A DNA stretch of 64,000 nucleotides from DASWZN01 sp036404435 (GCA_036404435.1 DASWZN010000063.1:61981-125980); one strand, 5' to 3'; numbered from the stretch's first letter, positions 6,791-16,121 are shown. The notes: a model not told the origin generated them from the sequence alone. Translations and numbers: made by a program.

Positions 6791-8337
6791 AACACGCCCT
6801 CGCCATCTTCCGCAAAGACGTAAGGCACCTGTGGCCGCGCATCGCCGTCGTGCTGGCGGTCGAGCTTCTTATAGGCTGGCTCTCCTTCTCGCAACCTGCC
6901 GGTCTTGGCAGTGTGCGCTACCCGCTGGGCCTGGTCGAGTTCCTGGCGTGGTGGTACCTGGTCGCATCCGCGATCCAAGAGGAAGCGATCCCCGGCGACC
7001 GCCAGTATTGGCTCACCCGGCCGTTTTCCAAGCGGGATCTACTCGCGGCGAAGCTGATCTTCGTGCTGGCCTTCACCTGCCTGCCGCTCTTTCTGGGACA
7101 GGCGGCCAGCCTGCTCCTGCGTAGGACATCGCCCGTGCCGTACCTGCCAGACATCCTGGTCAGCCAGCTCTTCTTCGTGGCGACAACCGTTCTACCGGGG
7201 GCCGCGCTCGCCTCCATCAGCGCCGGACTGGTCGAGTTCGTGGGGACCGCGCTCGCGGCCGGGCTGTGGTCATACGTTCTCGCAATGATGGTCGGCTCAA
7301 TCGTCTTGCGGTTCGGAGCGGACTACAACTGGGGAGGCCTGTACTGGTTCCGGTCCACGTTGGTGGCCGCTCTGATGTTGGCCGCCGGCGCTGCCATCCT
7401 CCTGCTGCAATACCTACGGCAGCGGACCTGGATTTCCCGCGGCATCGTAGCGGCCACCTTGGCCCTCACTGCCTTTCTCACGTTCACGCCCGGCTGGCAC
7501 ACGGCCTTTGCTCTCCAAGCCAAGCTGAGCGACCAGCAGGTGCCCGCCACCGCGGCCCGCGTCACTCTCGACCCCACCCGCGATCCGCGCATCCTGATGG
7601 TCTCCGAAGCCTTTCGGATGAAGCTCGGACAAGAGGTTCCAGGTCAGCGAAGTGTCCCAATTCCTGTGCGAATCACAGGCATCCCCGCCGGGATGGCGGT
7701 CTACAGTGATCGAACCTGGGTAACCATCAGCACGCCGAATGGCGATTTCTGGAAGTCGGACTGGGATCCGCGGGGAGCGCTAATTCGCCCCGTCGGCGCG
7801 GGCCAGGCCCAGCTTCTCGCCGAGGCAGTGCAGTGGGTCCTGGCTGGAGACGGCGCGGACTGGTTGTGCCTGCTCGTCGATCGCTCCTTCTACGGAAGAA
7901 TCCGCTCCGGCCCTGTGCACCTCCACGCCAAGGTAGCCCTGACCCTGCTCTCTCCCCAGCAGGTTACGCCCCTGGCCCTGCGCGACGGGCCGCAGGCGGT
8001 CCCGGACGACGGGTTCTGCCTGGTGAGGTCGGGTAACCGATTCCTGGAGACGAATTGTCTGTGGCCCGGGCGTCTACCGGCCTGCCTTCACGTGCATCTG
8101 CGGTCGCGCCGGGAAGTCCACGCACCCGGACAGTTCTCTTGGTCCGTCGCACAGGAAGGGGATCGGATCAACTCCTACGCCCCGTACGCCACCTGGGGTG
8201 GACTCTGGCAGTTGGACAGCCTGTGGCTCAACGCCGACGCGCCGCCTTTGGGCGCCGACCTGGTCACGCGCAAAGCCGTCGCCCACTTCGAACGCGACCT
8301 GGACATTCCTGACCTGAGGGAGTGGGCCAACCGATGA
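6787..8337 (+). CDS. ABC transporter permease with large exported domain (paralog 1)
   Basis: About 516 residues. The N-terminal cytoplasmic start FRKDVRHLWPRI is followed by about six transmembrane helices up to residue 240 (for example the segments around VLAVELLIGW, LIFVLAFTCLPLFLG, GLWSYVLAMMVGSIVL and ALMLAAGAAILLL). The remaining roughly 270 residues are soluble, with few hydrophobic segments, and probably lie on the outer face of the membrane. It overlaps the ATPase and the next permease by 4 nt each. The next gene is a paralog of the same layout, so the two permeases likely form a heterodimer with the single ATPase. Confidence 0.8.
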   Translation: MKHALAIFRKDVRHLWPRIAVVLAVELLIGWLSFSQPAGLGSVRYPLGLVEFLAWWYLVASAIQEEAIPGDRQYWLTRPFSKRDLLAAKLIFVLAFTCLPLFLGQAASLLLRRTSPVPYLPDILVSQLFFVATTVLPGAALASISAGLVEFVGTALAAGLWSYVLAMMVGSIVLRFGADYNWGGLYWFRSTLVAALMLAAGAAILLLQYLRQRTWISRGIVAATLALTAFLTFTPGWHTAFALQAKLSDQQVPATAARVTLDPTRDPRILMVSEAFRMKLGQEVPGQRSVPIPVRITGIPAGMAVYSDRTWVTISTPNGDFWKSDWDPRGALIRPVGAGQAQLLAEAVQWVLAGDGADWLCLLVDRSFYGRIRSGPVHLHAKVALTLLSPQQVTPLALRDGPQAVPDDGFCLVRSGNRFLETNCLWPGRLPACLHVHLRSRREVHAPGQFSWSVAQEGDRINSYAPYATWGGLWQLDSLWLNADAPPLGADLVTRKAVAHFERDLDIPDLREWANR

Positions 8338-9800
8338 AACGGATCCTCGGAATTCTCCGCAAAGACGCCAGGCACCTGTGGCCGCAGACGCTGCTGTTCT
8401 GGACGGTGCTGGGGGCGGCGGCCGCGATAGACCCGCTTCAGCAGAGCCAGGACTCCGGGTGGATGCTCTACCAGTTGGGGCAGTTTCTCCAGCCACTAGC
8501 GTGCTGGCTGCTGGTCGTAAGCGCAATCCACGGCGAGAAACTGGTCGGCCACGAACAGGATTGGCTCACGCGGCCGTACTCGTGGAAGCACCTTATGGCG
8601 GCCAAGGGCCTATTCCTCCTGGTCTTCATCAACCTGCCGGTGCTCATCTGCCAGCTCGCGACCCTGGCGGCGCTGGGCATCTCGCCGCTGGTTTGGCTAC
8701 CGGCGCTGCTCTGGAAGCAGGTCTTCTTCACGATCACTTATGTCCTTCCTGCTGCGGCGGTGGCCGCGGTCACCCGAAATCTAGGACAGGTCCTGCTGGC
8801 GGGCATCCTGGTGTACGCAACGTTCGCGGCTGGCCTGAGCCTGAATCAACTGATCCGTGGAAGCTGGCCCGTTTGGGGCGCCGTCGATTGGATCCGCGAT
8901 TGCGCCACGGCGCTGGTGGCAGCGGCGGGAACGGCGGCCGCACTCTTCTGGCAGTACTCGCACCGGAGGACGGCGCTCGCCCGCGCGGTCCTGGCCGCCA
9001 CGGCGGCGCTCACCATCCTCGTCATGACCGCGCCTCGCTGGAGCGGTGTGTTCGCGATCCAGAGACTGTTCTCGCGCGAACGAATCAGCGACTCCGCGGT
9101 GCGCATTTCCTTTGACAAATCGCGCGCTTCGAGCCGGCTGTCCCGTTGGACCACCCACGCCGACGACCCCCAGGGCGTGTGGCTGGAGATTCCAGTGCGC
9201 GTGGATGATGTGCCCCCAGGCGCGGCTGTGGGCATAGACCAGTCTTCCGTACGCCTCAAAAGCGCTCGCGGGATCTGGCGCTCTGGCTGGCTGCACTTCC
9301 AAACGTTGCACGGTTTGTCGAAGGGCGTAGCGTGGCTAACTGTCTACGTCGATCCGAGTTTCTACCAGGCCTCCCCGGATGCGCCCGTTCAACTCGACAG
9401 CACCATCGACCTGACGCTGAGCCGCCACGTGCGGACGATGCCAGTAGCGCCCGACCGCGCTCTGGTGCAGGAAATCGGGATCTGCATATTCGCGAACAGG
9501 GCGCGGCCGCCCTATGTCACACGCTGCTTCTCGCCCTTTCAGCAGGTGTCATTCGCGCTGGCGTTGGGCAAGCCGTCGTTCCCGGAGGCAACCTCGGCGG
9601 ACGGCCCGTATGCACCGATTCCGGTTTCGGCCGGGTTCCAGGCCCTCGACGGTTGTTCTCCGGGGTTAGGCCTACCCGAGCCCCCGGCAAACGTCCTGCG
9701 CGACGAGTTCTACATCATGACGGCCAAGCCGGTGGCGTACGTGCGGCGTGCCTTCCGGATACGCGATCTGATTATGAGCCGGTTCCGGTGGCGGCCGTAG
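8334..9800 (+). CDS. ABC transporter permease with large exported domain (paralog 2)
   Basis: About 488 residues, a paralog of the upstream permease. It begins with the same motif (LRKDARHLWPQT) and shares the same layout of about six N-terminal helices and a C-terminal soluble domain of about 250 residues. Shared elements include the EQDWLTRPYSWKHLMAAKGLF / RQYWLTRPFSKRDLLAAKLIF pair. The ATG at 8334 overlaps the previous stop. This is the last gene of the GntR-ABC operon. Substrate is unknown; the large exported domains suggest handling of a peptide or a cell-envelope compound, which is inference. Confidence 0.8.
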   Translation: MKRILGILRKDARHLWPQTLLFWTVLGAAAAIDPLQQSQDSGWMLYQLGQFLQPLACWLLVVSAIHGEKLVGHEQDWLTRPYSWKHLMAAKGLFLLVFINLPVLICQLATLAALGISPLVWLPALLWKQVFFTITYVLPAAAVAAVTRNLGQVLLAGILVYATFAAGLSLNQLIRGSWPVWGAVDWIRDCATALVAAAGTAAALFWQYSHRRTALARAVLAATAALTILVMTAPRWSGVFAIQRLFSRERISDSAVRISFDKSRASSRLSRWTTHADDPQGVWLEIPVRVDDVPPGAAVGIDQSSVRLKSARGIWRSGWLHFQTLHGLSKGVAWLTVYVDPSFYQASPDAPVQLDSTIDLTLSRHVRTMPVAPDRALVQEIGICIFANRARPPYVTRCFSPFQQVSFALALGKPSFPEATSADGPYAPIPVSAGFQALDGCSPGLGLPEPPANVLRDEFYIMTAKPVAYVRRAFRIRDLIMSRFRWRP

Positions 9801-9861
9801 CCGGCCGCCACCTCGACCGCAAGGTCGCTATAATTCTGACCAGAAGCCGGGGTGTGAGGCT

Positions 9862-10956
9862 ATGGTGTCGCTGAAAGGGTCCCTCTGGGCTCTCCTTCAA
9901 TACGACGTTTCGGAAGAGATCCGGCTCGAGGACGTTCGCCGGCTGCTGGGGGTCCCGTCTCCTGGGCGCGGTCCCGAGTTCCGCGGACCTTCTCCGGAGT
10001 ACGTCAAGTTCGCCCGGCCGCCGTTGGTGCACCTGCCGGGTGCGGTCCAATTGCCGGGCGGCGAAGTGTGGTCCTGCACCGTCAAGGTGTACGACTACGG
10101 GGTGGTCAGCATCGCTCTGGAACTGCCCTTCGAAAGCGATTGGGATGGCCTGGTCCAACTCGCCAGCCGCTGGATCGGTTCCGCGGACCTGGAACGCCGG
10201 GCGGCGGAAGTGGCCAAGTCGCAGGTCCAGCGGATCCGCGATGCCCTCCTCAAGCCCTATACCGATTGGACCTTCGAAGACTACTACGCGGTCCACTTGC
10301 GCGAGGCGCGCGCCGAAGCCGGCCCCGCCCTTCTGGCCCGCGAGTTGGTCTCCGACTATGGCGGCCGTATCGCGCAGATCGTTCGCGCGGAATCCGTGGA
10401 GCTGTCGGATTCCGAACGGCAGGAAATTCTGCAGCAATGGCTCTCCTACTACCCCACCGACCTGCTCGTGGTCGCCTGGATGGCAGCCTTCGTGTACGAC
10501 AATCCCGAAGGGGCGGCGCCCATGCTGCAGCTTCTGGAGTATGCCAACACCCAATTGCTCGAATTCCGGTACTACGACAACCTGCTGACCGGCGTGCTGG
10601 CCCGCGTCCACCGCAGCCTGGGGCAGCGCCGCGGAATCTGGGGCCGCTGGCGCACTGTGGCGGAGGCCGAGCGGCTCAATCGCATACGCCTGGACGTGAT
10701 CGAGCTGACCGAGCGCGTCGACAATTCAATCAAGTTCCTGAGCGACATGTTCTATGCGCGAGCCTACCGGCTGGCGGCGCGGAAGATCGGAGTCAACGAC
10801 TACCGCGACCTGGTCGACGAAAAGCTGAAGACCGCCGGGGAGCTCTATCAAGCCATGGCCGGCGAATTTCACCAGGCGCGCGCCTTCCTGCTCGAAGCCA
10901 TGGTGGTGGCCATCCTGATCATCGAACTGGTGTTCCTCTTTCGGGGAAAGAGCTGA
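9862..10956 (+). CDS. Membrane-anchored protein resembling RMD1/DUF155
   Basis: A 364-residue protein with a soluble body and one hydrophobic helix at the extreme C-terminus (MVVAILIIELVFLF), so it is probably tail-anchored. VKVYDYGVVSIALELPF near residue 75, LLEFRYYDNLLTGVLARVH near residue 235 and ERVDNSIKFLSDMFYARAY near residue 285 resemble the RMD1/YagE (DUF155) pattern of an FDYG-type motif followed by long helices. That assignment is from memory of the pattern and is moderate at best. It starts 61 bp after the ABC operon and may be read through from it. Role unknown. Confidence 0.6.
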   Translation: MVSLKGSLWALLQYDVSEEIRLEDVRRLLGVPSPGRGPEFRGPSPEYVKFARPPLVHLPGAVQLPGGEVWSCTVKVYDYGVVSIALELPFESDWDGLVQLASRWIGSADLERRAAEVAKSQVQRIRDALLKPYTDWTFEDYYAVHLREARAEAGPALLARELVSDYGGRIAQIVRAESVELSDSERQEILQQWLSYYPTDLLVVAWMAAFVYDNPEGAAPMLQLLEYANTQLLEFRYYDNLLTGVLARVHRSLGQRRGIWGRWRTVAEAERLNRIRLDVIELTERVDNSIKFLSDMFYARAYRLAARKIGVNDYRDLVDEKLKTAGELYQAMAGEFHQARAFLLEAMVVAILIIELVFLFRGKS

Positions 10957-10974
10957 CGTATACTAAGCCAGTGG

Positions 10975-10993
10975 GACAGGCCTCCGGCCTGTC
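10975..10993. repeat. REP-like palindrome
   Basis: GACAGGCC-TCC-GGCCTGTC is a perfect 8-bp inverted repeat with a 3-nt loop. There is no T-tract after it, so it is more like a dispersed REP-type palindrome than an intrinsic terminator. It lies between the tail-anchored protein gene and the aldo/keto reductase. Confidence 0.6.
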
Positions 10994-11014
10994 GACAAAG
11001 GGGGGGACAAGAAG

Positions 11015-12049
11015 ATGGGCCATCGCAGACGCGACTTTCTGAAACTCGGCGGAATCGCCGCCGCCGGACTGCTTTCCGAACCCGCGCGCGCCGAGACCGC
11101 CGTGGCGCCGGAGAACCCCGTTACCGCCCGCGCCATGCCGACCCGCAACCTCGGCCGGACCGGCTACAAAACCGGCATCTTCAGCCTCGGCGGTCAGGCC
11201 GCTCTCGAGCGCGGAAATAACGAAGACGTCGCCGTCCCCCTGGTGGAACGCGCTCTCGACCTGGGCGTGAATTACCTCGATACCTCGTCCATCTACGGCG
11301 GTCCGGAGCGCTGGAGCGAGCGCTACGTCGGCCAGGTCATGAAGCGGCGCCGGGCCGAAGCCTTCCTCGCCAGCAAGACCAAGGAGCGCACTCGCGACGG
11401 TTCCCTCCGCATGCTCGAAAAATCGCTCGAGCTGCTCCACACCAGCCATCTCGATCTGTGGCAACTCCACGACATCGGCGAGCCCCAGGACGTCGAGGCG
11501 GTTTTCGGAAAGGGCGGCGCCATGGAGGCGCTCCTCGAGGCCCGCGACCAGAAGATGGTGCGCTACCTCGGGGTCACCGGCCACTTTCGCCCGGAGCCCT
11601 TGGTGGAAGCCATCCGGCGCCATCCGTTCGATACCATTCTGCTGGCCGTCAATGCCGCCGACAAGCATCACTTCAGCTTCATGGACGCGCTCCTGCCGCT
11701 GGCGGTCGAAAAGCAAATGGGGATCGTCGGCATGAAAGTGCCCGCGCGCGGGCGGCTTCTCCAGACATGGACGCCGCCGCCGCTCGAACGCCAGCAGCAT
11801 TCCTGGGAAGGCGCGGTCATCGCCAAAACGCCGGGCCCGCTGTCCATGCGCGAGGCGATGTACTACTCCCTGTCGCTGCCGGTCTCGACCGTCATAATCG
11901 GCTGCGACTCCGTCCAGCAGCTTGAAGAGAACCTGGCCCTGGCTCGCGACTTTACGCCGCTCAGCGAACAGCAGATGGCCTCGCTCGCCGAGCGCGCGCA
12001 ACCCGTGTCCAAGCAGGCGCTCTTCTTCCGCTTCGTCGCCCGCGGCTAA
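11015..12049 (+). CDS. Aldo/keto reductase with twin-arginine signal
   Basis: A 344-residue oxidoreductase predicted to be exported folded via Tat: residues 1-30 contain HRRRDFLKLGG followed by an Ala-rich hydrophobic stretch. The TIM-barrel aldo/keto reductase body follows, with the expected catalytic set: Asp and Tyr in NYLDTSSIYG, Lys in LASKTKER and His in LWQLHDIG. The C-terminal segment STVIIGCDSVQQLEENL is the usual NADP-binding end. Tat-exported members of this family are frequent in acidobacteria and planctomycetes; substrates are poorly known. A G-rich ribosome site (GGGGGACAAG) precedes the ATG. The gene is single, flanked by intergenic DNA. Confidence 0.88.
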   Translation: MGHRRRDFLKLGGIAAAGLLSEPARAETAVAPENPVTARAMPTRNLGRTGYKTGIFSLGGQAALERGNNEDVAVPLVERALDLGVNYLDTSSIYGGPERWSERYVGQVMKRRRAEAFLASKTKERTRDGSLRMLEKSLELLHTSHLDLWQLHDIGEPQDVEAVFGKGGAMEALLEARDQKMVRYLGVTGHFRPEPLVEAIRRHPFDTILLAVNAADKHHFSFMDALLPLAVEKQMGIVGMKVPARGRLLQTWTPPPLERQQHSWEGAVIAKTPGPLSMREAMYYSLSLPVSTVIIGCDSVQQLEENLALARDFTPLSEQQMASLAERAQPVSKQALFFRFVARG

Positions 12050-12211
12050 CGCCCGGAGTTGGCCCTAGCCCGGCTTGCGGCCCCGCAGTTCCATCCGCGC
12101 CGAGGAACCTCATGCACCCAGCGTCAGTGTAAAGTTTCGTATCGGACTCTATTACGCCTGTACCGCGCGGAGCGAACCTCGCGTCTGAATTGATATGAGG
12201 AGGGGTTCGGA

Positions 12212-12628
12212 ATGGAACTCAGATGGTTGTTCACTCCAGTGATGCTTGCGGCGCTGGGGACGGCGTCGGCCAGCGCGCAGTCCCCCGAGACACTGCAGGT
12301 CAACGTACCGTTCACGTTCACGATCAACAACGTTTACATGCCTGCTGGTGAGTACTCGATCGGCCGGCCGGGCATCGACAACAGCGGCCTGCTGGTCATG
12401 CGAAGCAGCGACGGCCGGCATACGGCCTTCTTCATGGGGAGCGCCGCGGCGCGCGGCAGCGCTCCGGCTCAATCCAGCCTGGTGTTTCGCCATGAAGGCT
12501 TCGACTATTCCCTGGCCGATATCTGGTGGGCCGGTTCCACCACGGGACTGCAACTTCCGCCATCGAAGGAATCGCCCAGCACCACCGCGCTACACCCGCC
12601 CGAAGTAATGGTGGTCATGTACCGCTAG
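12212..12628 (+). CDS. Small secreted protein of acidobacterial 'VPF...PAGEY' type
   Basis: A 138-residue protein with a signal peptide (residues 1-23, cleavage likely after ASAQ). The mature start QVNVPFTFTINNVYMPAGEYSI matches a pattern I associate with abundant small exported proteins of acidobacteria. The rest is predicted beta-strand rich, with LVMRSSDGRHTAFFMG and LVFRHEGFDYSLADIWW. No catalytic motif is seen. GAGGAGGGG about 5 nt upstream gives a strong ribosome site. Monocistronic by spacing. Function unknown. Confidence 0.75.
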   Translation: MELRWLFTPVMLAALGTASASAQSPETLQVNVPFTFTINNVYMPAGEYSIGRPGIDNSGLLVMRSSDGRHTAFFMGSAAARGSAPAQSSLVFRHEGFDYSLADIWWAGSTTGLQLPPSKESPSTTALHPPEVMVVMYR

Positions 12629-12806
12629 TTCGCGCGCAGAGCCGCGAATTTGTTTGCCCCCTGCTATCGTCGCTTCGTGCGACCCATTGATCCGGCTGCC
12701 GTAACGTCCCGCCATTGCATGAACGGCGGCCCGCTGCCTCGCGCAGTTTCTATCGGCCAAGATCGTCCGAAAACTGGAGGCGTATACTGCAAATAAGCTG
12801 GGTTTT

Positions 12807-13223
12807 ATGGAGCAAAGGCCGAGAACGGTTGCCATCGTGGCGGCCTTTCTGTTCGCCGCCGCTGCGATTGCTGCGGTCGTCGCAGGCTCGTTGCTGTTTC
12901 CTGGCACGCTCTTGGACCGCTTATGGGAGATCAACAAACCGGGGGCGGCGGCCTTTCGCGCCTGGGGTAGGATTTCGGGACTCCTGTTGCTGCTGCTTGG
13001 CGCCGCAACGTTCGCCGCCGCTATCGGTCTGCTCCGCCGAAAGAAGTGGGCCTGGTGGTTCGCCGTCGTCCTGTTCGCGATCGATGGCTCCGGAGACGTG
13101 GCGAGCTTTGTCGCGAATGGAGGTTGGCTGAGAAGCGCCTCGGGCATGGTCATATCCTCCGCCTTCCTCTACTCTTTGACCCGGTATCCCGTAAGGGGCT
13201 ATTTTGAACGGGAGAGGCGATGA
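12807..13223 (+). CDS. Four-helix small membrane protein
   Basis: A 138-residue protein with four predicted transmembrane helices (residues about 8-30, 50-72, 77-95 and 108-125) and short charged loops such as LLRRKKWAWW. The C-terminal region ends RGYFERERR in the cytoplasm. It overlaps the next gene by 4 nt (ATGA at 13220), so it may be translated from the same message as the oxidoreductase-oxidoreductase-cupin genes. No family function is recognised. Confidence 0.65.
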   Translation: MEQRPRTVAIVAAFLFAAAAIAAVVAGSLLFPGTLLDRLWEINKPGAAAFRAWGRISGLLLLLLGAATFAAAIGLLRRKKWAWWFAVVLFAIDGSGDVASFVANGGWLRSASGMVISSAFLYSLTRYPVRGYFERERR

Positions 13224-14341
13224 CACACATGCAAGTGGATCGGCGCGCATTCATGAATGTCCTCGGCGGATCGCTGGCCGTTGCCTCAGCGCTCCCGCAA
13301 CAGGCTGCCGGCTCCGGCCAGGCCGGGAAGAGTTCCCCGCGAATCAAGTTCGCGGTGATCGGGATCAATCACTACCACATTTACAGCCAAGTGGAAGCGG
13401 TGCTCCGCGGCGGAGGAGAACTGGTTTGGTTGTATGCGCAGGAACCGGACCTGTCCGCGGCATTCCTGAAGCGCTTTCCGCAGGCCAGGCCCGCCCGCAA
13501 CGAGAACGAGATCCTCGACGACGGCTCGATCCAACTGGTGCTCAGCTCCGCCATTCCGGATGAGCGTGCCCCGCTCGGCATCCGCGTGATGCAGCATGGC
13601 AAGGACTACATGTCCGACAAGCCCGGCGTCGTCACCCTCGAGCAGCTTGCCGAGGTCCGCCGTGTTCAGGACGAGACGCGCCGCATTTACTCCATCATGT
13701 ACAGCGAGCGGCTGGAGAATCGCGCCACGGTCAAGGCCGGGGAACTGGTCGAGGCCGGCGCCATCGGGCCAGTCGTGCAGACCGTAGGATTGGGCCCTCA
13801 TCGCATGAATCCTAAGGAGCGCCCGGCCTGGTTCTTCGACAAAAAGAGGTACGGCGGCATCCTTTGCGACCTCGCTTCGCATCAGGCCGACCAATTCCTC
13901 TTCTTCACCGGCTCGACCAGCGCGCAAGTTGTGGCCGCCCAGATCGGCAACGTCAACAACCACCAGTATCCGGATTTCGAGGATTTCGGCGACGTGCTTT
14001 TGCGCGGCGATCGCGGGACCGGCTACATCCGCGTGGACTGGTTCACGCCGGACGGACTGGCGACCTGGGGCGACGGGCGCCTGACCATCCTCGGCGCCGA
14101 CGGCTTCATCGAGATTCGCAAAAACATCGACATCGCCGGCCGGCCCGGCGGCAGCCATCTGTTCCTCGTGGACCAGAAAGAAACCCGCTACATCGACTGC
14201 TCCACACAGCGCCTGCCTTACGGCGAGCAACTGGTCTCGGACGTACTCAACCGCACCGAGACGGCCATGCCACAGCAGCACTGCTTTCTGGCGACCGAAC
14301 TGGTGCTGAAAGCGCAGCAGCAGACGCAGAGGCTGAAATGA
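13220..14341 (+). CDS. Gfo/Idh/MocA family oxidoreductase with Tat signal (1)
   Basis: A 373-residue protein. The first 30 residues hold a twin-arginine-like leader (VDRRAFMNVLGGS). A Rossmann domain follows, beginning KFAVIGINHYHIY; it is an unusual version in which the GxGxxG glycines are not complete, so NAD(P) binding needs care. DYMSDKPGVVTLEQL takes the place of the common EKP motif, and GGILCDLASHQADQFLFF corresponds to the G-x-x-x-D-x-x-x-H signature of the family. The role is probably oxidation or reduction of a sugar or polyol in the periplasm. ATG 13220 or ATG 13229 could be the start. It overlaps the second oxidoreductase by 4 nt. Confidence 0.85.
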   Translation: MTHMQVDRRAFMNVLGGSLAVASALPQQAAGSGQAGKSSPRIKFAVIGINHYHIYSQVEAVLRGGGELVWLYAQEPDLSAAFLKRFPQARPARNENEILDDGSIQLVLSSAIPDERAPLGIRVMQHGKDYMSDKPGVVTLEQLAEVRRVQDETRRIYSIMYSERLENRATVKAGELVEAGAIGPVVQTVGLGPHRMNPKERPAWFFDKKRYGGILCDLASHQADQFLFFTGSTSAQVVAAQIGNVNNHQYPDFEDFGDVLLRGDRGTGYIRVDWFTPDGLATWGDGRLTILGADGFIEIRKNIDIAGRPGGSHLFLVDQKETRYIDCSTQRLPYGEQLVSDVLNRTETAMPQQHCFLATELVLKAQQQTQRLK

Positions 14342-15696
14342 CCAGCCAAGACAAGCAAGTGTCGCGCCGGGGGTTCATGGGGACCGCCGTCGTCGCCGGC
14401 TTCCCGGCCATCGTTCCGTCCTCCGTCTTCGGGAAGACAGCGCCCGGCAATCGCATCAACGTCGGCGCGATCGGCACGGGACGCATCTCGCGGATACACG
14501 ACCTGCCCGGCGTGTGGAAGTTCGACCGCGCCCGGATCGTCGCCGTCTGCGACCTCGACCGAAAGAGGATGGAGGATGCCAAGACCCTGGTCAACGGTTA
14601 CTACAAGACCCACGACGGCGTGACCGGATACGTCGACTACCGCGAGCTCCTCGCGAACAAGGATATTGACGCCGTGGTGGTCAGCACGCCCGATCACTGG
14701 CACGCGTTGATAGGCATTGCGGCGGTCGAGGCGGGGAAAGACGTCTACCTGCAGAAGCCCACGTCGCTCACCATCGCCGAGGGCCGAGCGCTGAGCAACG
14801 CCGTCCAGCGCACGGGTCGCATTCTCCAGCTCGGCAGTCAGCAGCGGTCCTCACCCCAGTTTCGCTACGCCGCGGAACTGGTCCTCAACGGGCGGATTGG
14901 AGAATTGAAGACCGTGCAGGTTGGGCTGCCCGGCGACCCTTCCGGCGACGAGGAGCCGGAGATGCCCGTCCCCAGGAATCTGAATTACGAAATGTGGCTG
15001 GGCTCGACTCCTTATGTCTACTACACTGAGAAGCGCGTACATCCGCAGGAAGGCTATGACCGGCCGGGCTGGCTGCGCTGCGAGCAATTTGGCGCCGGCA
15101 TGATCACCGGCTGGGGCTCGCACCACATCGACTGCGCCCACTGGGCCATGGGAACCGAGTACACCGGCCCGGTGGAAGTCTCCGGCTGGGCGGAGTTCCC
15201 GAAGAAAGGGTTGTGGGACGTGCACGGCAAATTCAAGACCGAGGCGGTGTACGCGAACGGCGTGCGAATGATTGTCAGCGGCGACTTTCCCAACGGTATC
15301 CGCTTCGAGGGGACCGCAGGCTGGATCTTCGTGTCGCGCGGAAACGAAGCGGCGGTCACCCCGAGCGATCCCGTCGCGAAGCTCAGGGACAGCCAGGCCC
15401 TGGCCGCCAGCGATCCGAAGATCATCGCGTCCGCGATCGGGCCGGACGAGATCCACCTTTACGAAAGCAAAGACCATCACGGCAATTGGCTCGATTGCGT
15501 GCAGTCGCGCCGCCCACCCATCGCGCCGGTCGAGGTGGGACACCGATCCTGCTCCGCCTGCCTGCTCCGCCACGCGGCCATGAAACTCAAACGCAAATTG
15601 TATTGGGATCCGGCCAGGGAACGGTTCCACAACGACGACGAAGCGAACGGCCTGTTGTCGCGCCCGCAACGCTGGCCGTGGAGGATCGAAAAATGA
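14338..15696 (+). CDS. Gfo/Idh/MocA family oxidoreductase with Tat signal (2)
   Basis: About 452 residues. The Tat leader is VSRRGFMGTAVVAGFPAIVP. The Rossmann core INVGAIGTGRISRIH has a complete GxGxxx start, with an acidic residue in AVCDLDRKR that suits NAD binding. VVVSTPDHWHALIGIAAVEAGKDVYLQKP contains the family's substrate and cofactor contact Lys-Pro as QKP in place of EKP. GWGSHHIDCAHWAMG supplies the Asp/His catalytic pair. Many acidobacterial and planctomycete genomes carry such exported members for carbohydrate turnover; substrate unknown. Both ends overlap neighbours by 4 nt, so the operon is tightly coupled. Confidence 0.9.
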   Translation: MTSQDKQVSRRGFMGTAVVAGFPAIVPSSVFGKTAPGNRINVGAIGTGRISRIHDLPGVWKFDRARIVAVCDLDRKRMEDAKTLVNGYYKTHDGVTGYVDYRELLANKDIDAVVVSTPDHWHALIGIAAVEAGKDVYLQKPTSLTIAEGRALSNAVQRTGRILQLGSQQRSSPQFRYAAELVLNGRIGELKTVQVGLPGDPSGDEEPEMPVPRNLNYEMWLGSTPYVYYTEKRVHPQEGYDRPGWLRCEQFGAGMITGWGSHHIDCAHWAMGTEYTGPVEVSGWAEFPKKGLWDVHGKFKTEAVYANGVRMIVSGDFPNGIRFEGTAGWIFVSRGNEAAVTPSDPVAKLRDSQALAASDPKIIASAIGPDEIHLYESKDHHGNWLDCVQSRRPPIAPVEVGHRSCSACLLRHAAMKLKRKLYWDPARERFHNDDEANGLLSRPQRWPWRIEK

Positions 15697-16121
15697 TGAC
15701 GCGTAGAAACATGATTGTGGCCCTCGCCGCGGCGCCCGCGATTCCGGAGACCCCGGTGCTCATGCAGTCGTCGGCATTCGACTGGAACTCCATTCCCGCG
15801 AAGGAAACGAAGGTAGGGAGCGTAAGAGCGTTCTTCAAGGCGCCCACGGCAACGCTCGAGGAGTTGGAACTGCACGTGACGACTTTGAATCCCGGAGAGT
15901 CGCCTCACCCGCCCCACCGTCACCCGAACGAGGAAATGGTGATCGTGAAGGAGGGCACGGTGGAAGCTCTGGTCAATGGCGACTGGATCAGGCTGGGCCC
16001 GGGCTCGGTGATCTTCAACGCGTCGAATCAACTGCACGGGCTGAAGAACGCCGGTTCCGTCCCAGCCACCTATCACGTCATCAATTGGAAGACCGCGGCC
16101 ACGCCGAAGGCGGCGCTTTAG
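15693..16121 (+). CDS. Cupin-domain protein
   Basis: A 142-residue protein with an N-terminal leader (MTRRNMIVALAAAPAIP) that looks Tat- or Sec-like. A single cupin barrel follows: motif 1 is HPPHRHPNEEMVIVKEG (His, His, Glu metal ligands) and motif 2 includes GPGSVIFNASNQLHGLKN (second-motif His). It likely binds a metal and a small ligand, perhaps the sugar handled by the two preceding oxidoreductases; isomerase or sugar-binding roles are both possible. It is the last gene of the operon and converges with the protease gene 16 bp away. Confidence 0.85.
   Translation: MMTRRNMIVALAAAPAIPETPVLMQSSAFDWNSIPAKETKVGSVRAFFKAPTATLEELELHVTTLNPGESPHPPHRHPNEEMVIVKEGTVEALVNGDWIRLGPGSVIFNASNQLHGLKNAGSVPATYHVINWKTAATPKAAL

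Noticed and set aside
10975..10993. Palindrome as intrinsic terminator
   Set aside because: There is no run of T after the stem; the sequence that follows is GACAAAGGGGGGG.
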